In this document: one piece after another, positions 44,068 to 53,969 of the stretch
How positions within the stretch are numbered: the stretch's first letter is position 1
How the letters are laid out: every line of letters begins with the position of its first letter
From: Dysgonamonadaceae bacterium
Lineage (GTDB): Bacteria; Bacteroidota; Bacteroidia; Bacteroidales; Dysgonomonadaceae
Reading direction: 5' to 3'
DNA length: 64,000 nucleotides
Assembly: GCA_031254645.1 (NCBI GenBank)
Contig: JAIRUA010000012.1
Span: 186,001-250,000 of the forward strand
The notes under the pieces: model-generated
The model's input: only the letters and a program-made list of their open reading frames with translations
Told to the model about the DNA's origin: nothing
Databases searched by the model: none
Made by a program: the position numbers and the translations under genes

Positions 44068-45876
44068 TTATTTTAATTCTTCGCTAATGGCATCAATCAA
44101 TGCTTTGCCCACTTTTACATCATTGGTAATTTTTGCAATATCGAAAGTTTTCTCTTTCGCAAATATTTCCAAATGTGCATCAAGCTGTTTTAGTAACTGA
44201 TTGACGGTTGCGTTGGCAGGATATTGCGATGCTTTTTCTCTGATGATTCTGATTTTTTCATAATCAACAATTCCTTCGCGTAATTTTTCAAATCGAATAC
44301 TGCTATTTCCGCCGGGATAAATCAAAAAACAGTCGCCCGCTGCCCATAAAGTATGGCGTCCGTCTCTGTTGGGATCTTCTGTCCACGCATCGTACGCCCA
44401 ACGAAGAAAACCATCATAGCCTCTTGCCGCGCTGTACCAACTAATCCATCGTCCCTCAATGGGTGGCGAAAATACAAAGTTGTTGGGCACAGGCGGATTG
44501 CAACAAACATAAAATGTGGACAATCTTCCGGCGGCTTTTCGCGCTTTCAATTCCGCATCTGTTGGCTCGTTCGGATATAGGTAACTGTAATCATCTAACA
44601 GTTCATCAAGATCTTTGTGCCAATCGCCGGCATACGTAATTTTCCAATTTTTGGAATGTTCTTTTGTCGCTTTAATGGCGGCTAAGGTTTGCGGCATCGG
44701 ATTTTCGTTGATTCCGATAAAAGTAATATCGAGCCAACCTTTTTTATCCAAATGTTTTTCCAAATCGGTCAGGAAAATGTGCCAATGTTTCACAAATTCT
44801 TCCGTTTCGGGATCCCACAATGGATAAATATAATTTCCGGTGGCTTCTTCTAAATAACGAAACCTATTTCCCCACGGAATAGCAGTGTATATTGTGATGG
44901 CTCTATTGATACCGCAATCCATAGCGAGTTGCACATATTCATCAAATATGGTATAATCGAATTTCCACGCGCCGTTTGCCAATTTTATCCACTCTATCAT
45001 ACCGCCTTCTATCATAAACGAATTGTCCGACCAAGGCGAATGTACGGCATACGTAGTAATATACGTACCGCCGGCTTCTGCGTATGGCTTTAAGTGTTGC
45101 CTCAACAATACTTTATGTTCTTCCGACCAAGGCTCAACGTTGTTACGCCACGCTACAATCCACGGATTTTGCCAAAGGTCAAGTCGATGTTGCCAATCTA
45201 TCGGTTTTGGTAATATTTGATTTTGAACATTGATTTTGACAGCAAGGTTTTTGCTTTCCTTTGTTGTTTGAACGGTCAAAAATCCTTCATATATGCCGGC
45301 TTCCGTTTCAGCAGGAATATCTACATAAATCCAAATCGGTCGTGTGCTTTGTGCCGGAAGATCGAAACGGTCGAAACGCTCAAATCGGTCGGACATCATA
45401 AAACCATCTGTGTATGGCGAAGCACCACAAGTAACGTTCCTTGATCCATACGGATGGTCGGAAATCACATATCGTACCAAGTTTACATTGAGGTTTTTGG
45501 TAGAAATTACATTGCTGTTATCTTTCTTCAAGTCGTGCAATTTTACACGCACTTGCTCTAATATGTCTGATGACCATACTAAGATTTTCATATTCACTCG
45601 TTCGCCGCGCCACGCTGTGTAATTGTATTCGTTTTTTTCAGCGTTAGGTTTTTCGCGTCGAAAATAGAGTTCATCTGTTGTTCCGAATGCGACGTTCAAA
45701 CCGCCTTGATTCGTCCAAAGTGCTGGATTAATCACTTCTTCCATATCATACTCTTGCAGATATTGATGCGCAAGCGTGGGCAAGTGTTGCGCGTTGATTG
45801 TTCCTCGTCTATCGTGTGATTGTGCCATTACATTTGCGACACAAATGAATAAAATGCAAAATAATATATTTCTCAT
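44068..45876 (-). CDS. DUF4091 / GH123-like secreted glycoside hydrolase
   Basis: 602 residues with a signal peptide (1-18, NVMA). N-terminal beta-sandwich about 30-215 (RGERVNMKILVWSSDILEQV, RPIWIYVDIPAETEAGIYEG), then a barrel about 220-540 ending with GYDGFLRWAYDAWTEDPN and LRWAYD-type DUF4091 sequence. The family's characterised members are beta-N-acetylgalactosaminidases (GH123), where a neighbouring Asp-Glu pair assists catalysis. The equivalent place here reads GINENP, with Asn before Glu, so activity may differ. It stands 5 bp from the next gene and 237 bp after the beta-glucan locus, beyond a strong terminator, so it is a separate unit. Confidence 0.8.
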   Translation of the reverse strand: MRNILFCILFICVANVMAQSHDRRGTINAQHLPTLAHQYLQEYDMEEVINPALWTNQGGLNVAFGTTDELYFRREKPNAEKNEYNYTAWRGERVNMKILVWSSDILEQVRVKLHDLKKDNSNVISTKNLNVNLVRYVISDHPYGSRNVTCGASPYTDGFMMSDRFERFDRFDLPAQSTRPIWIYVDIPAETEAGIYEGFLTVQTTKESKNLAVKINVQNQILPKPIDWQHRLDLWQNPWIVAWRNNVEPWSEEHKVLLRQHLKPYAEAGGTYITTYAVHSPWSDNSFMIEGGMIEWIKLANGAWKFDYTIFDEYVQLAMDCGINRAITIYTAIPWGNRFRYLEEATGNYIYPLWDPETEEFVKHWHIFLTDLEKHLDKKGWLDITFIGINENPMPQTLAAIKATKEHSKNWKITYAGDWHKDLDELLDDYSYLYPNEPTDAELKARKAAGRLSTFYVCCNPPVPNNFVFSPPIEGRWISWYSAARGYDGFLRWAYDAWTEDPNRDGRHTLWAAGDCFLIYPGGNSSIRFEKLREGIVDYEKIRIIREKASQYPANATVNQLLKQLDAHLEIFAKEKTFDIAKITNDVKVGKALIDAISEELK

Positions 45877-46041
45877 ATTCTTTAATTTTTGTTTATCTGT
45901 TTTGTTTATTTTTCGACTATTACCAGCCTTCGTTTTGTTTTAATGTACCTCGCGTGCTTCTTTGATGGCAAGGGATTTAAATTCGCCTTTGACGAGAAAT
46001 TTCCTTTCTATTTCTTGTATTTCTTTCTTTGTTTACTTTTT

Positions 46042-46094
46042 AAAAAACGTGCAGCTAAGGGCAAAAAGTACATTTTTCACCCTTAGCTGCACGT
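46042..46094 (-). terminator. Rho-independent terminator of the beta-1,6-glucan-type operon
   Basis: A perfect 15-bp stem (ACGTGCAGCTAAGGG with its complement) extends into a loop that can pair further (AAAAA with TTTTT), and is followed on the minus strand by a T6 run. It lies 20 bp beyond the SGBP stop codon. Confidence 0.88.
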
Positions 46095-46113
46095 CTTAGT
46101 TATTTTTATATTA

Positions 46114-47439
46114 TCATTTTTCCTCCACCGTCAATACCGCGTTATCTATTCCGTTCGATACATCGATGGTAAACAGATAGGTTGCACCCGGTGTCAGCGA
46201 CTCTCCTGCCACGATGCCCAAGTTGCCCGCATCACGACCGTTAGTCCTATCGCCCACAAAAACAATATCGCTCGTAGTACTAAGTTCATTGTGAGTAAAC
46301 TCTGCGCCCCAGCCCTTTTGATGAAAGAATTTGAAGTCAATAGTGTTTGCCGTTACGTTTGTACCGGCTACAAGTGTAACCCGGTAGCGGTTGTTTCCGA
46401 TGGGAGCCATACAGATAGCATTGTCGGGACTCCAACCGGTGGTGTTTGCCAATGATGGTTTTCCGATATTGTTGCCAATAATCCAAATAGCGCCGCTGCC
46501 GTCCGGTTGAAGTGTGGCGAGGCTATTACCGCTCATCGCTTCTACACGCAGGTATTGAAGTGCGAAATTTGCTATGATGCGGTATCTTCCGCTAATGGGT
46601 ACAAAGGTAAGCTGTTCGCCGTTTCCGGCAAAGAAATCCGGATCAATCCACCAGTCGTCGAAATCCTCAATGCCGCCAACTGTAATTTCTTCACCTTGTG
46701 CGAGGTCTATATCCACGCGGTAATTGTTATCATCCACCCGAATCATTACCTCATCGTTGATTGAATAGCTGGTAATAAAGGGCGATGCCTCATAATTAAG
46801 TGTATTAAATGTGATGGCATATTTACTTGCGATTGAATTGGAAAACGGAATAAATTCTTCCGATCCGAATTCGATTTCACTATCATCGCCCCAGCCGAAA
46901 GTCATTTCGTTACCGTTGTTTCCCACAGCAGGCGCTTTTATATATCCCCGAACCCGTGCCGGAAAATCTTCTTCCACCGCATATTCATAAAGACCGGTAC
47001 GTTGCATTCGGTATTCTTCCGTCGCCGTTACGAGTGTGAGGTATGGAAAATCGGGACGGGAAACCGGCAGTGGAAATTCCTGTTCGGTAATGGTAAGATG
47101 AATGTTTTGCAATACCAGTTTCAACGTGGCGGTACCATTGGGAACGTGGGCGAAATAGGGAATGTGAATTTTATCTGTGTAATCGCCATCGATACGGGTA
47201 CGAATTACGACTTCAGATACCAAATCATCGCTGAAGAACAGTCGCGCTTTCAACGTGGACAACGGTACTTGATTGTCGCTTACGTGTACCGTAAACGGCA
47301 CGCTGTCGCCAAACAGAACTGCTCCAAACTCGGTTTTTGCGATGATCACCGGATTGCCGGCTACTTTCTCATTGTCCGAACAAGCGTTGAAATAGAGCAT
47401 CAACAAGGCGGCTAATGCAAAAAAAACATATTTTTTCAT
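46114..47439 (-). CDS. Surface glycan-binding lipoprotein (SusE/F position, DUF5121-like)
   Basis: 441 residues from the ATG at 47439 (MKKYVFFALAALLMLYFNAC); the frame opens at 47469 but that would overlap the GH30 stop. Lipobox FNAC. Several tandem beta-sandwich domains: about 30-120, 125-300 and a C-terminal one about 300-441 (AIWIIGNNIGKPSL, TIDFKFFHQKGWGAEFTH) like the carbohydrate-binding repeats of SusE/SusF. It is last in the operon after GH30, the same place held by the surface glycan-binding protein in the known beta-1,6-glucan locus of B. thetaiotaomicron. Role: holds glucan at the surface for the GH30 enzyme. Confidence 0.82.
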   Translation of the reverse strand: MKKYVFFALAALLMLYFNACSDNEKVAGNPVIIAKTEFGAVLFGDSVPFTVHVSDNQVPLSTLKARLFFSDDLVSEVVIRTRIDGDYTDKIHIPYFAHVPNGTATLKLVLQNIHLTITEQEFPLPVSRPDFPYLTLVTATEEYRMQRTGLYEYAVEEDFPARVRGYIKAPAVGNNGNEMTFGWGDDSEIEFGSEEFIPFSNSIASKYAITFNTLNYEASPFITSYSINDEVMIRVDDNNYRVDIDLAQGEEITVGGIEDFDDWWIDPDFFAGNGEQLTFVPISGRYRIIANFALQYLRVEAMSGNSLATLQPDGSGAIWIIGNNIGKPSLANTTGWSPDNAICMAPIGNNRYRVTLVAGTNVTANTIDFKFFHQKGWGAEFTHNELSTTSDIVFVGDRTNGRDAGNLGIVAGESLTPGATYLFTIDVSNGIDNAVLTVEEK

Positions 47440-47456
47440 AATCTGTAATTTGATGT

Positions 47457-48929
47457 TTATTTTTTCCACAAATAAGATACAACCGATTTCGCGGGTGCTT
47501 CGTAAGTAAAATTATTGGCTCCGTCGTTTACAGTGATTCTGCGCGCCTCGTTTGCATTGTTTAGCAAAACAAGCGAATATGTCCCGTCTGTGTTTTCAAA
47601 AGCCGTATAGGTCAAACCGGTGGCAGTGTAGCCGGTGGTGCCGATTCGAGTGGCGCCGGACTTCGCTACTGCCGACAAATGGCTCAGTACGTAGTAGTGC
47701 GAGTTGCGAGTGATGGTACGATAGTCGCTATTGCTGATATCTACCGCACCGAAACAAGTTTGACATCCGCCGTCGCGATTGGGTCCACGATCGTTGTCGA
47801 GCATCAAATTCCATACGATAATCGCTCTACACCAGTTGTTCACCGTGCCGAGACCCACTTCTTCCATATCTTCCATCAACCGGATTTCGAGATTGCGACC
47901 ATCGTTCCACGTGCCGATAGAAGTTTCGGTGAATACCAGTTCTTTGTGTGGATATCTTGCGTGTACTCTCAATAGTTCGTCGCGATGTCCGCCGTAGTTG
48001 TGGAAAGCGGCACCTGCCACGAATGCTGCAGCTTCGCTGTCTTCGTAGAAGCGTGACACGTAATCCTGCTGATCGGCAATGTTGTCGTAGTTATAATTAT
48101 GGTCGAAGATGTAAATTTTGGTCTTCAAACCTGCTTCTCTCAATTTTGGCCCCAATGCGGTTCTCACAAAATTGCGTTGCTCTTCCCAACCCATAAAAAG
48201 CGAAGCCGAGTTGCCCGGATGAAGTGGTTCGTTTTGCGGAGTGATGGATTCAATCGGGATGCCGTTTGCTTCCATTGCCTGAATCCATTTAACGAAATAA
48301 GTGCCGTAATCTTGATAGAAAGCCGGATTCAGTCGTCCTCCCGTCCACGAATTGTGTGGTTGCAAGTCGGTGAGGTTGTTCACTTTCATCCAACGTGGTG
48401 GTGTCCACGGCGATCCCATTATTTTGAGGTCGGGGTTGATTTTCAAAATTTCTTTCAAAATCGGGATTACATAGTTGTACTCCTCGTTTTGAAGGGCAAA
48501 GTTTTCGATGCCGGGCGTGTCGCAGAGCGTGTATTCGCTTAGGGAGAAATCCGAACAACCGATGGATATACGGACGTAGCTGTGTCCCATTCCTTCGACA
48601 GGACAAAATGTTTCGCGCAGAAACTTCATTCTATCCGCCTCTGTCATTCTCAACAGATTGTACGACGAAGAGCCGGTAATGGCTGCCCCAAAACCGGCGA
48701 TTGTTTGATAGCGCACGGTGGGATTGAGGGTGATAGTGGCAGGCGACATACTCGGACTTTTATTAAAATCCGCGGTTTTCCATGCCAAATCGTAGCTCCT
48801 TGTGTTGGTGGTAACCAGTATTTTTACATCGCCCTCAGTTTTGTCGGGATGATTGTTTGTTGCCGATCCGCAAGCCAAAAAGAGTGCCGAGATGCAACAA
48901 AGGATAGTTTGAATATATTTTGTATTCAT
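47457..48929 (-). CDS. GH30 endo-beta-1,6-glucanase lipoprotein (probable subfamily 3)
   Basis: 490 residues, lipobox LFLAC (Cys20). GH30 barrel with flanking beta-sandwich: GFGAAITGSSSYNLL at the start, MGSPWTPPRWMK, acid/base Glu234 in TPQNEPLHPG, nucleophile Glu335 in LVFTETSIGTW, and C-terminal strands GLTYTAFENTDGTYSLVLLN. The layout SusC, SusD, GH30, binding protein equals the characterised beta-1,6-glucan (pustulan) locus, so endo-beta-1,6-glucanase is the best guess; glucosylceramidase-like or xylanase activity of other GH30 subfamilies is less likely given the motifs and context. An inactive partial copy lies 5 kb away. It follows susD by 56 bp. Confidence 0.9.
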   Translation of the reverse strand: MNTKYIQTILCCISALFLACGSATNNHPDKTEGDVKILVTTNTRSYDLAWKTADFNKSPSMSPATITLNPTVRYQTIAGFGAAITGSSSYNLLRMTEADRMKFLRETFCPVEGMGHSYVRISIGCSDFSLSEYTLCDTPGIENFALQNEEYNYVIPILKEILKINPDLKIMGSPWTPPRWMKVNNLTDLQPHNSWTGGRLNPAFYQDYGTYFVKWIQAMEANGIPIESITPQNEPLHPGNSASLFMGWEEQRNFVRTALGPKLREAGLKTKIYIFDHNYNYDNIADQQDYVSRFYEDSEAAAFVAGAAFHNYGGHRDELLRVHARYPHKELVFTETSIGTWNDGRNLEIRLMEDMEEVGLGTVNNWCRAIIVWNLMLDNDRGPNRDGGCQTCFGAVDISNSDYRTITRNSHYYVLSHLSAVAKSGATRIGTTGYTATGLTYTAFENTDGTYSLVLLNNANEARRITVNDGANNFTYEAPAKSVVSYLWKK

Positions 48930-48985
48930 TTTTTTTATTATTATTTATTGTTGATTTATTTTTTACTACTTATACCTCCAAATTT

Positions 48986-50512
48986 TCAATATCCCGGATT
49001 CTGAACTAAATTCGGATTCTGATCAATCACACTTTGCGGTATCGGCAGTCGATACGAATTTTGGTTAAAAGGGTGGGCAAGCGGTCGTCTGCCCGGATCT
49101 CTGCTGAAGACGCTGTTCATCACCTCTTCTACTTTATCGAGACGCACCAAATCGTACCATCGCTGTCCTTCGAAAGCCAACTCTAAGCGACGTTCCGTTA
49201 ACAAGGCATTGAGCATTGACTCGCGGTTACCTCGCACGGATGCCGGCAGGTTGGACAAACCGGCACGCTGACGAATACGGTTGATAATGTCTGCAGCGGC
49301 ATTTAAATCGGGATTATCCCTCATTATCAATGCTTCAGCTTTGAGTAAAAACACATCGGCATAACGGTATTTGATGATGCTACTGTATGCTGAGCGACAT
49401 TTGTACATAAACGGATAGTGAGTACGCGGATAATAGTTGCTCCAGTTGGTTTCGTAGTACACAATCGACTGTTCGAAGCGTATCCGGTCGCCTTCCACTT
49501 GAAACGCTCTGATCAAATCACGTGACGGTGTTACCCATTTTGCCCAAGTAAAATTACTGTTCCAATTCACTAAATCGCGCCCGAACATCCACGTTACCCA
49601 ATTGCCGCTGCCAGGGAAGAACTGTGCTTCGTAGATTGATTCGCGCGTATTTCGCATTCGGGTATCGGTAACATCGTCGTTCATCCCGAAAAGGTCGCTA
49701 AAATCGCCCATTAAATCAAATCCATCGGCGGTAAGTGCATCGGCATACTGAATCACTTTGGCATAGTCTCTCAACGGCTTTTCAGCATATATTTTAGTCA
49801 ATATCGTGCGAGCTACCGATTTGGACAAGATTGTTTTATCGGTAGGATTGTTATCGAGCGCGTGCGGCAATGCTTCCAACAGATCTTTCTCTATTTGTTG
49901 ATAAACTTCCAATTCGCTGCTTTGCGAGGGGAAATACTGTGGGTAAACCTCGGAAATAGTTTCCGATGTGATGTCGTCTGCTTCGGTGATTATTAGCGGG
50001 ATATCACCCCAAAGACGTACCATATCGAAATAAATCATCGCTCGGAAGATTTTGGCTTCGGCTCGGAACCGTTCGCGCTCGGCAGCGGTGAGAGCAGGAT
50101 CGGTTACATCGTCGATATTGCATATTAGTCTGTTCGCAACAGCAATGTCTTGCATAAATCGGTTCCAACCGCGAGTTATTACAGAGTTTGAGCCTTCGAT
50201 GGCGTTGTTTTCAAAAGGAATCACTTCGGCACCGGTGGTACCGCCGTAGGCGTTGTCGGAACGTGCATCGGCAATCAACAACACATCCAAATACCAGTGC
50301 TCTTGTCTCTCTCTCAATGTTCTATAGATAGTTTGCATATGCCCTTGTACGGCTGCACGGTCTCTGAACACAACTGTTCTTTCACCCTCTTCGGATTCGC
50401 CTTCCGTTACATCGGAATAGGTGTCGATTGGGTCATAATTTAGCGAGCACGCCACAATAAAAAGGAAAAACGTGCTTATCAATAATCCGGAAAAAATATA
50501 TTTCAGTTTCAT
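48986..50512 (-). CDS. SusD/RagB-family lipoprotein (fourth pair)
   Basis: 508 residues with lipobox FIVAC (Cys22) and start SLNYDPIDTYSDVTEG. Family blocks: AKIFRAMIYFDMVRLWGDIP, YRYADVFLLKAEALI, ERRLELAFEGQRWYDLVRLD and the terminal NPNLVQNPGY. It is 23 bp after its susC and 56 bp before GH30. Expected to bind beta-1,6-linked gluco-oligosaccharides, inferred from operon layout. Confidence 0.95.
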   Translation of the reverse strand: MKLKYIFSGLLISTFFLFIVACSLNYDPIDTYSDVTEGESEEGERTVVFRDRAAVQGHMQTIYRTLRERQEHWYLDVLLIADARSDNAYGGTTGAEVIPFENNAIEGSNSVITRGWNRFMQDIAVANRLICNIDDVTDPALTAAERERFRAEAKIFRAMIYFDMVRLWGDIPLIITEADDITSETISEVYPQYFPSQSSELEVYQQIEKDLLEALPHALDNNPTDKTILSKSVARTILTKIYAEKPLRDYAKVIQYADALTADGFDLMGDFSDLFGMNDDVTDTRMRNTRESIYEAQFFPGSGNWVTWMFGRDLVNWNSNFTWAKWVTPSRDLIRAFQVEGDRIRFEQSIVYYETNWSNYYPRTHYPFMYKCRSAYSSIIKYRYADVFLLKAEALIMRDNPDLNAAADIINRIRQRAGLSNLPASVRGNRESMLNALLTERRLELAFEGQRWYDLVRLDKVEEVMNSVFSRDPGRRPLAHPFNQNSYRLPIPQSVIDQNPNLVQNPGY

Positions 50513-50535
50513 ATCTTTTTTATTATTATGAGCTT

Positions 50536-53500
50536 TTAAAATTCAATATTTACACCACCTACAAACGATCGGCTGTGCGGATAAGTACCCCAGTCGATGC
50601 CTTGTACCGCGCCGCTGTTGCCCCACTGATTCACTTCCGGATCCATACCGGTATAACCGGTGAGGGTGATCAAATTAGTAACAGTGAAGTAGGGTTGCAG
50701 TCGGGTTACACCCACCTTACGGAGAACATTGCCTCTGATGTTGTAGGAGAGCGAAACGTCTTTTACACGCAGATAGCTGCCGTTTTCGATGAAATAAGAT
50801 GAATTCTTTAAATCGAATCCGGCTTTGGGTACATCGGTGATTTGTCCCGGCACTTTCCAGCGATCCAGTACTCTGGTAGACTGGTTTTTTCCGTCATACA
50901 TTCCTTCGGTTTCTATCCGTGAAGCGTTGAAGATGTCGTTTCCGTAAGAGCCCTGCAGAAAGACACTCAGTGTGAACTGCTTCCACGACAGTGTATTGGT
51001 AAGTCCGAAAGTGAACTTGGGGTTAGGATCACCAATAAACGTTCTGTCGGTAGACGAGATGCGCCCGTCTCCGTTTATATCACGGTAAATTAGTTCTCCG
51101 GTTTCGGGATCAACCCCATCGGCAATATATCCGAAAAATCCACCCAATGGTCGTCCGGGTTGGTTGCGAACCACAGCTTCGTTGATTACATTGGATGTAA
51201 CTGCCGTGTTGTAAATCTGCTGCAATTCAAGTTTCTCGAGTCGGTTTCGGTTGAAAGATATGTTGAAGTCAGTATCCCACGCCAGTTCTCTTCCCTGTGT
51301 ATTTTGGGAATTGATATGGAGTTCAAATCCGCGATTGGTCATTTCGCCCTCGTTCCGGGTAATTGTATTGGCCGCCGCCGCTCCTGTCGGAAGTGTAACG
51401 TGCATCAACATATCAGTAGTACGTTTGTAGTAATAATCCATTGCTACCGTGAGGCGATTGTTGAAAGCGGTAACATCTACTCCGATGTTGGTCTGGGTAG
51501 TGGTTTCCCATTTCAGGTCGCGAGTACGGAGATTGGCTTGGGTGATGGAGGGGACTGAATTTTCTCTTCCTACTTCAAACCACGGCTGACGAACGATGTT
51601 ATAGCGTTGTAAATAAGCATAATCGCCTATTCCAGACTGGTTCCCGGTTTGTCCGATTCCACCTCTCAGTTTTAGGTCGTCAAGCCAGTGGATGTCTTGC
51701 ATAAAATCTTCTGCCGACAGTCGCCACGCTGCCGAAAGAGACGGGAAAATGCCCCAACGATGATCAGGGTGCAATTTCGACGAACCGTCTATCCGTACAT
51801 TGGCAGTGAGGAGATATTTGCTGTTGAAATTGTAGGCAGCTCGTCCGAAGTATGACATTATTCCCCATTGCGATGCACCGGATCCGGTGCCTGTCCACGA
51901 TATTCGGTTGGCGGCGTTGAGGGTTTGGATATTTCCGTCGCGATAGTGCGTTCCGAGTATCCAGTTGTTACTATAGTCGGAATCGGTAAAAGAGGTTCCG
52001 AGCATTGTCTCGATACCGTGTCCTTTTGCTGTGTGGTTGAATGTGAGAACATTGTCGAATACAAGTACGGTGTTCATATTTCGTCCGTCAAATCCTTCGC
52101 CGTATTGATTTCGTCCCCAAGCAGTGGTAACAGGGTCGAGAAATCGGGTTGTAACACCGTTTCGTCGGTCGAGGGTATAGGACGACTTGAATGTAAGTGT
52201 AGGCATCAGCTTGAAAAGAAGATTACCGGAGGCAATCAGCCTATTTTCTCGCTCTCTGTTATGCCGACTGCGCGCCATATTTTCAAGCGGATGAGTAATA
52301 TTTCCTACTCCGTAGAAGTTATTATAGTACTGATTCGGTTTTTCCGGATCCCACACGGGAGCATAGGTAGGTGTGTTCACGACCGAAAGTACCACACCGC
52401 CGCGATTAGCTCCCTCGCCGGTGGTGAGTCCGTTTCTTGTGTTATCCGAATAGGATATACTTGCATTTACGGTGAGCCAGCTGCGGATATTGTTTTCAAC
52501 GTTTGCTCGCAAGTTATAACGCTTGAAATAAGCAGCATTGAGTACTCCTTTTTCATCTAAATATCCTGCCGAGAGAAAGTAACGGAGTTTTTCGGTTCCG
52601 TCCGTAACCGATACTTGGTAGCTTTGAGTCAGTCCGGTAGAATAAGCCTCTTTAAACCAGTCGGTTTGGTCGGTAAGACCGGTCGGCAGCGAGATTAAAC
52701 CGATTTCTTCCTGCAACTCCCTGTATTGTGCCGTATTTAGGGGCGTTATTTTGTTGGATACGCGATTTATGACCAGTTGCGAACTAAACGAAATTCTGGC
52801 TTCGCCCTTTTCTCCGGCTCTAGTAGAGATGATAACAACTCCGTTTGCTGCCCGCGAACCATAAATAGCAGCCGAAGAGGCATCTTTCAGAATCTGAATG
52901 CTTGCAATGTCGCTAGGAGCGAGAAAATTGATATTATCCACCGGCACGCCGTCCACCACATAGAGCGGATCATTGCTGCCGTTGAACGAGGTCGTACCGC
53001 GTACTCGAATGGATAGTTCGCTGCCCGGCGTTCCGCTTGGCTGGATAACCGATACACCGGCAGCTCGCCCCTGTATCGCCTGTCCAGCGGAAACAATTGG
53101 TCTACGGTCTAAATCTCTCGTGGACACGGAGGATATTGCAGTAGTAACATCTCGCCTGCGAGCGGTACCGTATCCTATCACAACTATCTCGTTGAGAGCC
53201 GTTTGATCTTCTCTCAAAATGATATTATAGTTGCTTTCTTGTTCGGTGTTGATGTTTTGTTCCAAGTAGCCGATATACGATATACGGATGGTGGCGTTGC
53301 TGCCAACTGTTAGTGAAAAATTTCCGTCAATATCCGTAATCGTTCCGTTTGACGGCGTGCCTACCTCAATGATGTTTGCGCCAATGATTGGCTCGCCGTT
53401 TTCATCGAGCACTTTTCCGGTAATTCGTTTTCCGGTTTGTTGTTCGATTTGAGGTTGTTCTGTTTGGGTTACAGCCAGTACTTTGTTTGACGTTTCTTTG

Positions 53501-53856
53501 TAAATCGAAATTTGCCGTCCTACGATTAGGTAAGATAAGTCGGTTTTTTCCAATATTTGCTCTAAAACTTTTTCGATGTCTTCATTTTCCGTATTAATGG
53601 CTACTCTTCGATTGAGTTCGGCAGCAGCATTGTCTGAAACCAGAAAAACGAAATCACTTGTTTGTTCAATTTGATCGAACACGTTTTTCAAAGTGATGTT
53701 TCTTACACTAATCGAAATATTTGCCTGAGAATAAATGCCTTCGGCACTCAATGAAAGCATACAGATAAAGAAGATTAGTATCATTACACCCTTAACTCTT
53801 AAAAATATATAGTCTTTTTTAAGATTCTTTCTACTAAAATTGAATTTTTCTTTCAT
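50536..53856 (-). CDS. SusC/RagA-family transporter with STN domain (fourth pair)
   Basis: 1106 residues. Basic N-terminal extension, signal segment VMILIFFICMLSLSAEGIYS, STN domain about 45-115 (ISISVRNITLKNVFDQIEQT, ILEKTDLSYLIVG), regulatory-like domain about 140-215 (KRITGKVLDENGEPIIGAN), NEIVVIGYGTARRRDVTT, plug ASSAAIYGSRAANGVVIIST and barrel ending RSFVGGVNIEF. The STN domain and the fecR gene 113 bp upstream show trans-envelope sigma signalling. The characterised B. thetaiotaomicron homolog locus is instead linked to a HTCS, so control has been exchanged here. Confidence 0.95.
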   Translation of the reverse strand: MKEKFNFSRKNLKKDYIFLRVKGVMILIFFICMLSLSAEGIYSQANISISVRNITLKNVFDQIEQTSDFVFLVSDNAAAELNRRVAINTENEDIEKVLEQILEKTDLSYLIVGRQISIYKETSNKVLAVTQTEQPQIEQQTGKRITGKVLDENGEPIIGANIIEVGTPSNGTITDIDGNFSLTVGSNATIRISYIGYLEQNINTEQESNYNIILREDQTALNEIVVIGYGTARRRDVTTAISSVSTRDLDRRPIVSAGQAIQGRAAGVSVIQPSGTPGSELSIRVRGTTSFNGSNDPLYVVDGVPVDNINFLAPSDIASIQILKDASSAAIYGSRAANGVVIISTRAGEKGEARISFSSQLVINRVSNKITPLNTAQYRELQEEIGLISLPTGLTDQTDWFKEAYSTGLTQSYQVSVTDGTEKLRYFLSAGYLDEKGVLNAAYFKRYNLRANVENNIRSWLTVNASISYSDNTRNGLTTGEGANRGGVVLSVVNTPTYAPVWDPEKPNQYYNNFYGVGNITHPLENMARSRHNRERENRLIASGNLLFKLMPTLTFKSSYTLDRRNGVTTRFLDPVTTAWGRNQYGEGFDGRNMNTVLVFDNVLTFNHTAKGHGIETMLGTSFTDSDYSNNWILGTHYRDGNIQTLNAANRISWTGTGSGASQWGIMSYFGRAAYNFNSKYLLTANVRIDGSSKLHPDHRWGIFPSLSAAWRLSAEDFMQDIHWLDDLKLRGGIGQTGNQSGIGDYAYLQRYNIVRQPWFEVGRENSVPSITQANLRTRDLKWETTTQTNIGVDVTAFNNRLTVAMDYYYKRTTDMLMHVTLPTGAAAANTITRNEGEMTNRGFELHINSQNTQGRELAWDTDFNISFNRNRLEKLELQQIYNTAVTSNVINEAVVRNQPGRPLGGFFGYIADGVDPETGELIYRDINGDGRISSTDRTFIGDPNPKFTFGLTNTLSWKQFTLSVFLQGSYGNDIFNASRIETEGMYDGKNQSTRVLDRWKVPGQITDVPKAGFDLKNSSYFIENGSYLRVKDVSLSYNIRGNVLRKVGVTRLQPYFTVTNLITLTGYTGMDPEVNQWGNSGAVQGIDWGTYPHSRSFVGGVNIEF

Positions 53857-53969
53857 ACATTTATAAATGGATTTAATTTGTACTTAAAGTTTGGATTACA
53901 ATCTGCATCGGATAGAACTTCCACTACTATCCGATTTTCTCTTTATTTGATTTTCTTTTTCATAGGCTT

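Noticed and set aside
43076-45876. Membership of the GH123-like pair in the beta-1,6-glucan operon
   Set aside because: A perfect 15-bp stem terminator with T-run lies between them at 46042-46094.
51868-52560. 230-codon plus-strand ORF inside the fourth susC
   Set aside because: Antisense shadow of a conserved coding region; composition is low-quality and no homology is seen.
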